Source: Planctomycetota bacterium (GTDB taxonomy: Bacteria; Planctomycetota; UBA1135; JAKEFM01). From it: DNA of 64,000 nt. Positions 49,841 through 58,090 of the stretch are shown here, piece by piece. The DNA lies in NCBI GenBank assembly GCA_022616055.1, contig JAKEFM010000158.1:1-64000 (forward strand), given 5' to 3'. The notes under the pieces were generated by a model. It was not told the origin of the DNA. It searched no databases and saw nothing but the letters and a program-made list of their open reading frames with translations. The stretch's first letter is position 1; each line of letters starts with the position of its first letter. The position numbers were made by a program, and so were the translations under genes.

Positions 49841-49909
49841 GTTCGCGTTCGAGCTGACACCCCTTCGCGCCCATGAGACGCCTTCGGGTCACGGCCCGAA
49901 GGCGTTTTT
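49841..49909 (+). ncRNA. Candidate short leader RNA ending at a terminator
   Basis: Between the predicted transcription start and the hairpin terminator is an RNA of about 70 nt with no open frame of note. It could be a small RNA or the prematurely terminated leader of the RRM mRNA. It is inferred only from the promoter and terminator. Confidence 0.35.
49878..49909 (+). terminator. Intrinsic terminator/attenuator upstream of the RRM gene
   Basis: ACGCCTTCGGG-TCACGG-CCCGAAGGCGT is a perfect 11-bp stem with a six-base loop, followed directly by TTTT. There is no + strand protein gene before it; the nearest upstream gene runs the other way. It sits about 180 bp before the RRM start codon. Confidence 0.88.
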
Positions 49910-50087
49910 CGTTCTCTCCCGCGGTCTCGGGGGCGGGGCACGGCCGATCAAGGCCGGCACCGGTCCCCTCGAGATCTCGGCAGCGGGGAAGGGTGGGCCT
50001 TCACGGTCCGCACCCGCCCCGGTCTCCGCTACCGGCGGGAGGGACGGCGTTTGCGACGATGGCGGACCGGGAAAAAGTAGAGATTCA

Positions 50088-50381
50088 ATGGGTTCGAGAC
50101 TGTACGTGGGGAACCTGCCTTTCACCGCCGACGAGAGCTCGCTGCGAGCCCTCGTCGTCGCAGCAGGCCACCAGCCGACCGACATCACGGTCGTCAAGGA
50201 CCGGGAGACCGGTCGCTCTCGCGGCTTCGCCTTCGTGACGCTCGCCTCGGAGGGAGCGGCGCAGGCCGTCGTGCAGGCGCTCAACGGCAAGGATCTGGAG
50301 GGTCGCGCGCTCACGGTGAACGAGGCACGCGAGAGGACCGCGGGCGGCGGATCCGGGGGCGGGCGCGGGGGCCGCTACTAG
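50088..50381 (+). CDS. RRM-domain RNA-binding protein (Rbp type)
   Basis: ATG 50088 gives a 97-residue protein consisting of one RRM plus a Gly-rich tail. RNP2 is 'RLYVGNLPF' (residues 4-12) and RNP1 is 'RSRGFAFVTL' (residues 43-52). The tail 'TAGGGSGGGRGGRY' resembles those of cyanobacterial and planctomycete Rbp proteins, which bind RNA and are often cold-induced. The track ORF extends upstream without coding character. The ribosome site is weak. A terminator hairpin in the upstream leader suggests that its expression is attenuated. Confidence 0.94.
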   Translation: MGSRLYVGNLPFTADESSLRALVVAAGHQPTDITVVKDRETGRSRGFAFVTLASEGAAQAVVQALNGKDLEGRALTVNEARERTAGGGSGGGRGGRY

Positions 50382-50502
50382 GTTCGCACGGGCCGCCCGG
50401 ACGGCCCGGTCGTTCGCTTCGTTCGTTCCGGCGGGCCCCTCCGCGGGGTCCGCCGGGTCTTGCCCCGTCCCGCAGGTCCACGTCCACGAGGAGGCGCCTC
50501 CA

Positions 50503-50739
50503 ATGCAGCTTGCACGATGGGTCCCGAAGCAGCCGCTCGTCGTCGAGCGCTGGAGGCTCGGCGAGGACATCGCGGAGGTCGCGACGGTCGGGGGGAAGGG
50601 GGGCTGGCGAGTGACGATCTTCCGCAAGCGCCGCGACGCCTGGCGCCGCGAGGTCCGCACCTTCCGCACGAACCGCGCGATCCCGGCGACCCTGGAGGCC
50701 CTGGGCTTCGCGAAGTGCGAGCGCACCGGGCGGAACTGA
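50503..50739 (+). CDS. Small basic hypothetical protein (78 aa)
   Basis: The frame has a strong ribosome site (AGGAGG, 8-9 nt before ATG 50503). The product is basic, with a central 'GWRVTIFRKRRDAWRREVRTFRTNRAIP' stretch and no signal peptide or membrane segment. It lies 121 bp after the RRM gene, in the same direction. I do not recognise it. Its reality rests mainly on the ribosome site and codon composition. Confidence 0.5.
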   Translation: MQLARWVPKQPLVVERWRLGEDIAEVATVGGKGGWRVTIFRKRRDAWRREVRTFRTNRAIPATLEALGFAKCERTGRN

Positions 50740-50963
50740 AGAAAGTTGGTCCAGGCAGCGCGCGCGGCGCGATGGCTCCCTTTCAGTTGGATCGCGCAGA
50801 CTGCCGAAAGCGGAAACGGGGAGCCGGATCGGAGTTCCGTCCGGACTCCGATCGCGAGCTCGCCCGGGGCGAAAGGCGAACCTCCCTTGAGTAGACGGCC
50901 GGTCGACGGACGGAGGGGTCTCGGGCTCCGGGTGCGCGAGGGCCCTTCGAGGCCGGGCGGTCC

Positions 50964-51569
50964 TTGCTGATTCCCCTCGCATCCCTCGCGGCGGCGGTCG
51001 GCGCCTCCGTGAGCGCGTTCGCGGCCGTCTTCGTCTACTCGAGTCTCTTCGAGTGGACCCTCCACCGCTATCTGATGCACCGGCCCTTCCTCCTCCGCTA
51101 CCCCTACCGGACGCACACCCTCACCCACCACCGCCTGTTCCGCGCCGACTCGAGCTACGTCCTCTCCCGCGAGGAGGACATGCACGACGTCCGCTTCGCC
51201 ATCTGGAACGCGCCGCTCCTGATCGGGCTCCACGCCCCTCTCCTCTGGCTCCTCGGCCGGGCGACCGGATGGCCCGTCCTCATCCCGGGGCTCCTGGCGA
51301 TGGGGGTCTACTACGCGCTCTACGAGTCCCTCCACTGGTGCATGCACGTCCCGAAGGACCGCCGGATCGAGAGGACGGCGGTCTTTCGATGGCTGTCCGC
51401 TCACCACCGGGCCCACCACCGGCGCCACGACACGAACCTGAACGTGGTCCTTCCCCTGGCCGACCTCCTGTTCGGCACGTTGCGACCCGGGACGCCGGCG
51501 GCCGGCCTCGCCCAGGTCGAGACCGGGAAGAGAGCGCCGCCGGGATCCTCGGATCGAGGGCAGACCTAG
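50964..51569 (+). CDS. Fatty-acid-hydroxylase-superfamily membrane protein
   Basis: The 201-residue protein has three or four membrane segments and the di-iron His clusters of the sterol desaturase/fatty acid hydroxylase superfamily: 'HRYLMH' (near residue 34), 'HTLTHH' (near 50), 'HWCMH' (near 129) and 'HHRAHHRRHD' (near 152). These enzymes use iron and oxygen to hydroxylate or desaturate lipids in the inner membrane. The start is TTG 50964 without a clear ribosome site; a later GTG is possible. Its stop overlaps that of the convergent metallopeptidase gene in a shared CTAG. Confidence 0.88.
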   Translation: MLIPLASLAAAVGASVSAFAAVFVYSSLFEWTLHRYLMHRPFLLRYPYRTHTLTHHRLFRADSSYVLSREEDMHDVRFAIWNAPLLIGLHAPLLWLLGRATGWPVLIPGLLAMGVYYALYESLHWCMHVPKDRRIERTAVFRWLSAHHRAHHRRHDTNLNVVLPLADLLFGTLRPGTPAAGLAQVETGKRAPPGSSDRGQT

Positions 51570-52966
51570 AACCGCTCGAGCCAGGTCCCGAAGCCCTTCT
51601 CCAGGTCCTCGAGCTTCTCCCCGATCGTCCTGAGGAAGAGCGCCTCGGCCTCGGCGCGGTCGGTCTTCAGCGGCGCGCCCGCCTCGGCGCCGATCGCGGA
51701 GCCGCGACACATCGCCTCCCACCGCCCGAGGCGGTCGGCGATCTCGGCCCCCGCGCCCGTCCGGAGGTAGCGGAGGAACGCCCAGGATTGGGCGTAGAAG
51801 CGCAAGGTTGCCTCCCGGTCTCTCCCCCAGAGTTCCAGGGGATCGGCCGTCAGGAACTCCCCCAAGGGGAAGCGGTTCGTCCGCAGCTCCTCGATCCGGC
51901 CCCGGTCGAAGTCCTCGCCGGTCTCCAGTCGAGTCCCGTCCCATCGAAAGACCCCATCCCCCCCGTAGGTCTCGGCGAACCCTTCCATGTACCAGCCCGG
52001 CATCACGGCGCTGGAGCAGCCGCGCTCGAAGAGGTGGGCGAGCTCGTGGAGCGCTACGCGCTGGAGGGTCGGCTCGGCCATCCCCTCCGCGCAGACGAGG
52101 GCGACGAAGGCGTCCCGGTCCGCGAAGCCGTCCACGGTCTTGTGCCCCTCGAGATTCGCCGCGTCGAGGTAGGCCTCGTAGGTCTTCCTCTCGCCGAGGA
52201 GGACGAGCTGGAGGCGGCGGCCGGGGCGCGCGCCGATGTCCGTCTCGAGGCGGGGGAGGAGGGCCGACGCCAGGGCGCGGAACGCCTCCGCCTCCTCGGT
52301 GCTCCGCGTCGACCTCACCCGCAGCTCGGGAGTCGTCTTCTCGAAGATGCTGGCGAGACGCGGGAGGCGGGAGAGGAAGAGGTCTCGACCGTAGAGCCGG
52401 CCGTTGATCTCGATCGCCTCCTCCCGGATCGGGCCCGAGACCGCCGGCGGGATCTGCTCCCCCTCGAGGAGGAGGGAGCCCGAGGCGTCGAACTCGAGGG
52501 GATCGTCCCGCGAGGCGAGAAGGCGGCGGATCTCCCGGTCGGCTTCCCCCCCGAGCCCGCGCGCGTGGGCGAGGAGGGCGAGGTCGACGCGCTCCTTCCG
52601 GGCCTGGCGCGCGAGCTTCGCGGCCTTCTCCGCGTACGCGTCGATCCCCGCCTTCGTCGGCTTCGGCGCCTTCTTCGACCAGAACTTGTCGTCGAGCGCG
52701 CGCATGAGGGAGAGGACCTGCGTCGCGCCGGGGTTCCTCCCCTCCGAGACCTCGACGGCGAGCAGGATCTGCTCGGCGGCCTGGGTCGTGAGGCCCCGCT
52801 TGCGCAGCTCGACCCCGTACTCGAGGTGGCGCTGTCCGGCCCGGAGCACGGTCTCCTCCCTTTTCTTCTCGAACTCCCTCCGCGCGACGTCCTGCTGCCC
52901 CCGCGCGGCCGCGCCGAGGCCGGCGAGCGCGATCGAGGCGAGGAAGTGAAGCCGCGTCCAGGCCAC
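51566..52966 (-). CDS. Secreted HExxH metallopeptidase-like protein
   Basis: GTG 52966 gives 466 residues. A signal peptide covers residues 1-23 ('LHFLASIALAGLGAAARGQ'). The N-terminal half is helical and charged ('KKREETVLRAGQRHLEYGVELRKRG'). The second half holds 'ALHELAHLFERG', a zinc-binding HExxH, followed about 15 residues later by 'WYMEGFAETYGG', whose Glu fits the third ligand of gluzincins such as the DUF1570/peptidase-MA group. It probably cleaves proteins outside the cytoplasm. Just before the start, the DNA can form a small GGGGG/CCCCC hairpin (52971-52986). The stop shares CTAG with the convergent gene. Confidence 0.85.
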   Translation of the reverse strand: MAWTRLHFLASIALAGLGAAARGQQDVARREFEKKREETVLRAGQRHLEYGVELRKRGLTTQAAEQILLAVEVSEGRNPGATQVLSLMRALDDKFWSKKAPKPTKAGIDAYAEKAAKLARQARKERVDLALLAHARGLGGEADREIRRLLASRDDPLEFDASGSLLLEGEQIPPAVSGPIREEAIEINGRLYGRDLFLSRLPRLASIFEKTTPELRVRSTRSTEEAEAFRALASALLPRLETDIGARPGRRLQLVLLGERKTYEAYLDAANLEGHKTVDGFADRDAFVALVCAEGMAEPTLQRVALHELAHLFERGCSSAVMPGWYMEGFAETYGGDGVFRWDGTRLETGEDFDRGRIEELRTNRFPLGEFLTADPLELWGRDREATLRFYAQSWAFLRYLRTGAGAEIADRLGRWEAMCRGSAIGAEAGAPLKTDRAEAEALFLRTIGEKLEDLEKGFGTWLERF

Positions 52967-53012
52967 GACGGGGGGGATGTTACCCCCAGGGTAGGCCGCC
53001 GCCGGCCTGCGG

Positions 53013-53315
53013 TCACCGCTCCTCGAGGATGCCCTTGTACAAGGGGGCTCCGCGCGACACCGGACCTCGCTTGCGGAGCCTCGCCAGGAATCCCGGTGGG
53101 AAGGTCCCCGTGCCTCGCCGCACGAGCCCCTTTCGCTCCAGCCGTTCGATGCGCTCCGCGTCGGCCTTCGAGACGCCCGGAGGACGGGGAGAGATCGGCC
53201 GGATCTCCGCGGTGGGGCGATCTCGGTCGAGGACGATCACGGTGCCGCCCGCGCGCACGTGGTCGAGATAGCGGCGCAACCGGCCACGAAGCTCGGAGAT
53301 CCTGACGCGCTTCAT
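53013..53315 (-). CDS. Phd/YefM-type antitoxin, apparently orphan
   Basis: The 100-residue protein opens with the prevent-host-death pattern: 'MKRVRISELRGRLRRYLDHVRAGGTVIVLDRDRPTAEIRPI' (residues 1-41), the DNA-binding fold of Phd/YefM antitoxins. The C-terminal half, which normally wraps a toxin, is basic ('RIERLERKGLVRRGTG'). No toxin gene adjoins: the next gene downstream is the metallopeptidase and upstream is a divergent gene. It may pair with a toxin elsewhere, such as the PIN protein 4 kb away, or be a lone repressor. A -10-like TAGGAT lies 6 nt before the ATG, so the message may be leaderless. Confidence 0.78.
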   Translation of the reverse strand: MKRVRISELRGRLRRYLDHVRAGGTVIVLDRDRPTAEIRPISPRPPGVSKADAERIERLERKGLVRRGTGTFPPGFLARLRKRGPVSRGAPLYKGILEER

Positions 53316-53444
53316 GAGGCCATCCTAGCCAGGTGCCGTAGGACTCGAGTGGAGGCCGACGAAACCCTCGCCTCTGCCCCTCCCAGCCCATCCAGGTTCG
53401 TCGGAAGCGACTACGATGGTCCGCCGACACTCCGGCGCATCGCG

Positions 53445-54782
53445 ATGAGTCCGGACATTGCCAGGCACGGGACAGTCGTCCTGCTCTGCAGCCTGACGCG
53501 CTCCCTGGGTTGGATCCTCGCCGCCTTCCCGGCGAGTGCCCAAGCCCAGGTCGGGACCTCCGGGGCCGCCGGACAGGTCGTCGATCCGCGCGCGACGGAG
53601 GGGACCGCCCTCGTCTATTCCGAGGACTCCGCCGAGCCCCTCGTCGCCTCCGCCGACTCGCCCCAATGGCTCGACGGCGCGAGCGTCGTCTCCATCGAGT
53701 GGACCTACGGAGCGTCCGATCCGGTCTCCCCCGTCGGGGCGATCGGCGGCGGGAAGCGGTGGCCGTTCCACCTCGATCGGGCGAAGCGGTGGGCCGTGCT
53801 CAAGGTGACCGACGAGATCCGCGAGGCGTGGGAGACCGCAGGCACGCTCGGGATCTCCTGCGAGGGGAATCGGTTGGTCGAGCTGCGGTGTCGGCCGCGA
53901 CGGCTGCTCCTCGGACCGGAGGGGGAGGAGTTCTCGGTGGACCAGCGCTCCTCCGGCCTCGTGCCGGGTTCCCGGGAGTGGGTGGAGGTCCTCGTCGGCG
54001 ACATCCTGTTCGGGAGCGGGCGTCTGGGCGTCTACACGGTCGAGGGCGAGACCCTGGCGCGCCCGCGGCCCGTCGCGGTCGGGGACGAGGTGCCCTTCCG
54101 GATCGGCGAGGAGGAATACCGGATCGAGGTGGGGCTCTTGCAGGGAGGACTCATCGGCTCGCACTTCGCGAAGCTCCTCGTGAAGAAGGCGGCCGGGGCC
54201 GAGATGCCGGCGCAGACGATGCGGACCAGGCTGATCGCGCTCGTCGAGCAGGAACTCGCGAAGGTCGATCGGGATTTCGACCACGCCATGAGGCTGCGGC
54301 GCGCGGGACGGGAGGGGGAGGGGCGCGCGGCCCTCGAGACGGCGAGACGCATCGCCGATGACGTGCGGCGGGGGCTGAGGTCGATCGAGAGACTCGCCCC
54401 GCGGCTCGAGAAGATGGCTCCGTACCTCTCGATCATCAAGGCGCGCATCGTGCGTCCGCCTCCTCCGGAGGGGCCCTTCGATTCCCCCGAACCGGCAGAG
54501 GCGAAGGTCCTCGAAGTCCGCAAGGTCGGGAGGAAGTACGAGCCTTGGACGATTCGGGGGAGGCAGCATCCGTTCGCGAAGCGGGGCGATCTCGTCCGGG
54601 GGCAGTCGGTGAAGCTCAGTTTCTACGACGGGGACCCGGAGATCCTCGTCGACAAGGTCGAGGACGGCCCGGCCTACTGGCTCGTGCTGGGGACGTCGGT
54701 GGCAATGGACGGCCCCCCGCGGTTGATGGGAGCCCCGGGTCGGTCGGACGTCGTCTTCGCGATGCCGGTGCGGGAGCCCTGA
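53445..54782 (+). CDS. Secreted hypothetical protein
   Basis: ATG 53445 gives 445 residues; the track ORF begins further upstream. A signal peptide ('TVVLLCSLTRSLGWILAAFPASAQ') ends near residue 34. The mature protein has three parts: an N-terminal beta part ('SVVSIEWTYGASDPVSP', 'WVEVLVGDILFGSGR'), a charged coiled-coil-like stretch ('RTRLIALVEQELAKVDRDFDHAMRLRRAG', residues about 258-310), and a C-terminal beta domain ('KYEPWTIRGRQHPFAKRGD', 'YWLVLGTSVAM'). I do not recognise it. A -10-like TACGAT lies 28 bp upstream (53412-53417). Confidence 0.75.
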   Translation: MSPDIARHGTVVLLCSLTRSLGWILAAFPASAQAQVGTSGAAGQVVDPRATEGTALVYSEDSAEPLVASADSPQWLDGASVVSIEWTYGASDPVSPVGAIGGGKRWPFHLDRAKRWAVLKVTDEIREAWETAGTLGISCEGNRLVELRCRPRRLLLGPEGEEFSVDQRSSGLVPGSREWVEVLVGDILFGSGRLGVYTVEGETLARPRPVAVGDEVPFRIGEEEYRIEVGLLQGGLIGSHFAKLLVKKAAGAEMPAQTMRTRLIALVEQELAKVDRDFDHAMRLRRAGREGEGRAALETARRIADDVRRGLRSIERLAPRLEKMAPYLSIIKARIVRPPPPEGPFDSPEPAEAKVLEVRKVGRKYEPWTIRGRQHPFAKRGDLVRGQSVKLSFYDGDPEILVDKVEDGPAYWLVLGTSVAMDGPPRLMGAPGRSDVVFAMPVREP

Positions 54783-54905
54783 GCGCTTGGCGACGCCGGA
54801 GGTCCATCCGACGCGGATCTCGAGACCTCCCTCTGCCAGGGATCCTGAACCGGGGGGCGGTCCGAGACGTTTCCGCGGTCGCCGCGGTAACGTCCGAGGT
54901 GCCCG

Positions 54906-56186
54906 ATGAACCTCCCGACGCTCCCCATTCCGGTGCTCCTCCTCCTAGCGGTCCGCCTGACCTCCGGAGCGAACGTCGCTCGCATGCAGGACGCTGCGCG
55001 CCTCCCGAAAGGGGAAGCCCGCATCCAGGGCGAGGTCGTCCACGACGAGGACTCGGCGCCGGTTCGGAGCTTCCGCATCCACCTGCGGGGGGAGCGGATG
55101 GAGGGGACGGAGACCGACGGTTGGGAGTACCCCGGGAAGAAGGGGGGATGGATCTGCACGCCGTTGCATCGGGGCGGGTGGGGGGAGGACGGGCCGGAGG
55201 ACACCGTCGAGGAGGAACCTTTCCTCGCGATCGGCGATTGGAAGAGCGCTCCTGACGAGTACCGCTTCGATCGCGCCGTGCGCGGAGGCGAGGGGCGGTT
55301 CGAGTGGGTGGTGGCCGCGAGCGGTTGCGACCTGGCGCGAGGCTTCGTGACGCTGGAGAAGGGTCGAGCCTCCGACCTGGGGGAGGTGCGACTCCGCCGG
55401 GGGAGCGCGGCGATCGAGGGACATGTCGTCGACGCGATCGGTCGTCCGGTCGCGGAGGCCAGCATCCGGCTGACCGGGCTCCTGCGTCCGAAGTCGGGGG
55501 TCCTGGGGTGGGCCAACCGGATCCGGACGGACGAAATGGGTTTCTATCGCTTCGATCGCGTGCCGGCGGGGAAGGGGTACGTCCACGTCCAGCCTGGACC
55601 CGTGGCCGCCATGCCGCCGATTCCCTTGACGGTCCAGCCGGGGAGCACGAACCGCGTCGATTTCCGGCCCGAGGTCGGGACGCTCCGCGTGGCCGTCGAG
55701 GTCGGGGAGGGAGAGGGATGGACGCGGCCGTTCAAGCTCTGCCTCCAGAGCGTGAAGGGCAGGACGTTCGTGCGCTGGCCCGTCTTCCCGACTCACCTGG
55801 CGCCGGGCTCGATCCTGGGGCGCTCCGTTTTTTCTGGTGGTGTCGCATGCGGCCGCCGCCCGGAGGCGATCGAGCTCCGCGCCGTCCGAATCGACGAACC
55901 CCCCGGCTGGGAGCCGCGCCCCCCGACGGTGTCCGGCGACGGCTCGGGGAACGACGTGGCGATCGGCGCGGACGGCAAGTCGTTCCGGATCGCGAACGTT
56001 CCTGCCGGAGAGTGGCGGGTGAGCCTCCGAGCCGTGGAGCGCAATCGTCCCGCCAGAGAGGGCGAGGAAGTCTCCGGAGTCTGGCCGGGATCGGAGCGAT
56101 GGGAGGTGCCCCCGCTTCGGCCCTCGCCGGAGATCGTCGAGGTGCGCGCCGGAGAGGAGACGTCCCTCACCCTCCTCGCGAAGTGA
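54906..56186 (+). CDS. Secreted carboxypeptidase-regulatory-like domain protein
   Basis: The 426-residue protein has a signal peptide ('LPIPVLLLLAVRLTSGAN', residues 6-23), a first beta domain ('ARIQGEVVHDEDSAPVRSF'), a second regulatory-like domain ('AAIEGHVVDAIGRPVAEASIRL' with 'MGFYRFDRVPAGKGYVHV', residues about 170-230) and a third beta region ending 'FRIANVPAGEWRVSLRAVE'. It is a smaller relative of the proteins at 40312, 58375 and 61877. No enzyme domain is fused. A binding or structural surface role is inferred. It follows the 53445 gene by 123 bp in the same direction. Confidence 0.85.
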   Translation: MNLPTLPIPVLLLLAVRLTSGANVARMQDAARLPKGEARIQGEVVHDEDSAPVRSFRIHLRGERMEGTETDGWEYPGKKGGWICTPLHRGGWGEDGPEDTVEEEPFLAIGDWKSAPDEYRFDRAVRGGEGRFEWVVAASGCDLARGFVTLEKGRASDLGEVRLRRGSAAIEGHVVDAIGRPVAEASIRLTGLLRPKSGVLGWANRIRTDEMGFYRFDRVPAGKGYVHVQPGPVAAMPPIPLTVQPGSTNRVDFRPEVGTLRVAVEVGEGEGWTRPFKLCLQSVKGRTFVRWPVFPTHLAPGSILGRSVFSGGVACGRRPEAIELRAVRIDEPPGWEPRPPTVSGDGSGNDVAIGADGKSFRIANVPAGEWRVSLRAVERNRPAREGEEVSGVWPGSERWEVPPLRPSPEIVEVRAGEETSLTLLAK

Positions 56187-56309
56187 CGCCGGGAGAGCCC
56201 TCCGGGTGAGGAGAATCTCGGCGCCCCCACGAGGAGGAGAACCGCACCGGATCGGCGCAGTTTCGTCCTGGGTAGACTGGCTCGACCTCGCCTTCCCCGG
56301 AGAACCCAA

Positions 56310-57419
56310 CTGAAGGCCCTGATCGCCGCCTCGCTCGCCTTCGGCGCGGCGGGGACCGTCCAGGACTCCCCGAAGACGCCGCCCGCGCACACGCTCCGGC
56401 TCGCCGCGGAGCCCGGCTCCGGCTGGGTCTCGAGGAGCCAGCGGACCCGCGATTCCGAGGCGAGCCGCAAGACGAAGGTGAAAACCACCCACGCGGGGGA
56501 GACCCGGGACGACGATCGCAACCTCGACGAGCACGTCCACGAGGAGCTCCGTTCCCGGGTGAAGCTCGAGGTCCTCGAGGCCGAGGGGGGCCAGGTCCGC
56601 GCCGTCCGCACCACCTTCGAGGAGAGCCGCTCGAAGGTCACGGTCGAGCGCGACGGGAAGACGATCCGGAAGGGGGACGCCTTCGAGGCGGCCCCGTTCG
56701 AGGGGGTCGAGGTGACGCTCCGCTGGGGGAAGGACGAGAACGACGTCTCGATCAAGGGGGGCTTCTCCGACGAGGCCCAGCGCGAGGACGTGAAGCGGGG
56801 CCTGCTCTACCGGGACCTCGAGCCGCTCGTATCCTACCTGCTGCCGAAGGAGCCGGTGAAGGCGGGGGACACGTGGGCGATCGAGGGCCGCGCGCTCGGC
56901 CAGGTCCTCGCGCAGACCCTCGGGAACGGCGAGGACCACGACCGGGCGCGGAAGGCGATCCCGGTGGAGATCAAGACCGACCGCGAGACGATCGGGGCGC
57001 TGACGGCGAAGCTCGTGGAGGTGGAGGAGGCGGGCGGGCACACGCTCGCGACGGTCTCGATCGCGGGGAAGCCGGGGGAGGATCGGACGACGGAGGCGAA
57101 GGACGCCGAGTCCACGGCGACGACCACCTACGACGTGCGGGCGACCTTCGTCTTCGTCGTCGATCTCGGCCTGCCGCGCTCCCTCGAGTGGAACTCGTCC
57201 TGGAAGTCGAAGCTCACGGCGAGCGGCGAGCGGAGCGATCCCCAGCAGGACCTGGAGATGTCCTTCACGCAGTCGAGCGAGGAGGAGGTGACGTTCGACT
57301 CGAAGACCGAGTACGAGCCGCTCGAGGGTGCCGCCTCGAGGCCCTCCGCCGGCGAGAAGAGCGAGGGCGGCGAGAAGAAGCCCGAGAAGGCGACCGGTCC
57401 GGCCCCGTCCGGACGCTAG
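56310..57419 (+). CDS. Secreted hypothetical protein with probable CTG start (DUF6263-like)
   Basis: The ORF track starts at GTG 56478, but the frame remains open upstream and encodes a signal peptide ('KALIAASLAFGAAGTVQD') beginning at CTG 56310. That CTG has a good ribosome site (GGAG, 7 nt away) and no in-frame ATG, GTG or TTG is nearby. This gives 369 residues. The mature part has charged strands: 'HEELRSRVKLEVLEAEGGQV', 'EPVKAGDTWAIEGRALGQVL', 'TTYDVRATFVFVVDLGLPRS'. It resembles secreted DUF6263-type proteins. The tail is Lys/Glu-rich. Function is unknown. It is convergent with the toxin-antitoxin pair. Confidence 0.76.
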   Translation: MKALIAASLAFGAAGTVQDSPKTPPAHTLRLAAEPGSGWVSRSQRTRDSEASRKTKVKTTHAGETRDDDRNLDEHVHEELRSRVKLEVLEAEGGQVRAVRTTFEESRSKVTVERDGKTIRKGDAFEAAPFEGVEVTLRWGKDENDVSIKGGFSDEAQREDVKRGLLYRDLEPLVSYLLPKEPVKAGDTWAIEGRALGQVLAQTLGNGEDHDRARKAIPVEIKTDRETIGALTAKLVEVEEAGGHTLATVSIAGKPGEDRTTEAKDAESTATTTYDVRATFVFVVDLGLPRSLEWNSSWKSKLTASGERSDPQQDLEMSFTQSSEEEVTFDSKTEYEPLEGAASRPSAGEKSEGGEKKPEKATGPAPSGR

Positions 57420-57442
57420 ATCGGCCAGGACCTCGAAGCGCC

Positions 57443-57850
57443 TCAGCTGCGCGCCTTCGGAACCCTGTAGCGGACGAGGCCCTCCGCGTCGAAGTCCGGA
57501 TCGAAGCCGATGTAGGTGCGAACGGCGTTCCTCCTGGCGAGTTCCAGGCTCGCGCAGTCGACGAGGCTCAGGCGCCTTCCGCCCGAGCGGAATCGCCGAA
57601 CGGCCGCGTCGTGCAGCTCGCGGTCGACCCACTCCAGGAGCACGTTCTCGAGATCGTGGAGGAACCGCCGCACCGCGGACATCCCGAGCCGACGCTGCAT
57701 CAGGGCGGCTGTCTCGACGACGACGTAGTTGTGCGTGAGTAGGACTTCCCCGCCGCGGGACGCCGCCTCGAGCGCCTCCTTGGCCTCGCGATGGTGGAGG
57801 TCGTCCCGGTCGGCGAGCGCGAAGAAGGCGGAGGTGTCGACGAGGATCAA
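57443..57850 (-). CDS. PIN-domain ribonuclease toxin (VapC type)
   Basis: TTG 57850 overlaps the antitoxin stop (TTGA), giving 135 residues; the track starts upstream inside the antitoxin gene. The PIN acidic residues are present: Asp5 in 'ILVDTSAFFAL', Glu in 'VVVETAALM', Asp in 'RLSLVDCASLELAR' and a later Asp in 'GFDPDFDAEGL'. VapC toxins are magnesium-dependent ribonucleases that cut tRNA or rRNA and slow growth. The coupled start keeps toxin production below that of the antitoxin. The rare TTG start fits this. Confidence 0.93.
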   Translation of the reverse strand: MILVDTSAFFALADRDDLHHREAKEALEAASRGGEVLLTHNYVVVETAALMQRRLGMSAVRRFLHDLENVLLEWVDRELHDAAVRRFRSGGRRLSLVDCASLELARRNAVRTYIGFDPDFDAEGLVRYRVPKARS

Positions 57851-58083
57851 TCGTCCGCCGACCCGAGCGCCTCGTCGTGTTCCTCGGACAGTCGCCCGTG
57901 GCCGGAACGCCCGGCCCCGGTGCTGGTCCACCTCACCCGACGGGGAGAGCGCCCGAGCCCGTTCCCCAGGGCGCGGCGGAGCAGGTCCCGGACGACCGCC
58001 GCGATCGAGCGCCCCTCCCGGTGGGCCCGCTCGCGGATCCCTGCGTAGGTCTCCTCGTCAATCGTGATCTGGGTGCGCCGCAC
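57847..58083 (-). CDS. Ribbon-helix-helix antitoxin (VapB type)
   Basis: GTG 58083 gives 78 residues; the 949-residue frame in the track is an artefact of high GC. The N-terminus has the ribbon-helix-helix fold: 'RRTQITIDEETYAGIRERAHREGRSIAAVVRDLLRRALG' (residues 2-40), DNA-binding and dimerising. The C-terminal 35 residues are disordered and would wrap the PIN toxin encoded next. A near-consensus promoter (TTGACA, 17 bp, TACGTT) lies so close that transcription should start at or next to the GTG, making the operon leaderless. Autorepression is expected. Confidence 0.87.
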   Translation of the reverse strand: MRRTQITIDEETYAGIRERAHREGRSIAAVVRDLLRRALGNGLGRSPRRVRWTSTGAGRSGHGRLSEEHDEALGSADD

Positions 58084-58090
58084 GAGAGGG

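Noticed and set aside
54945-57632. 895-codon minus-strand ORF
   Set aside because: Antisense shadow of two secreted-protein genes; composition is low-complexity Arg/Leu/Pro.
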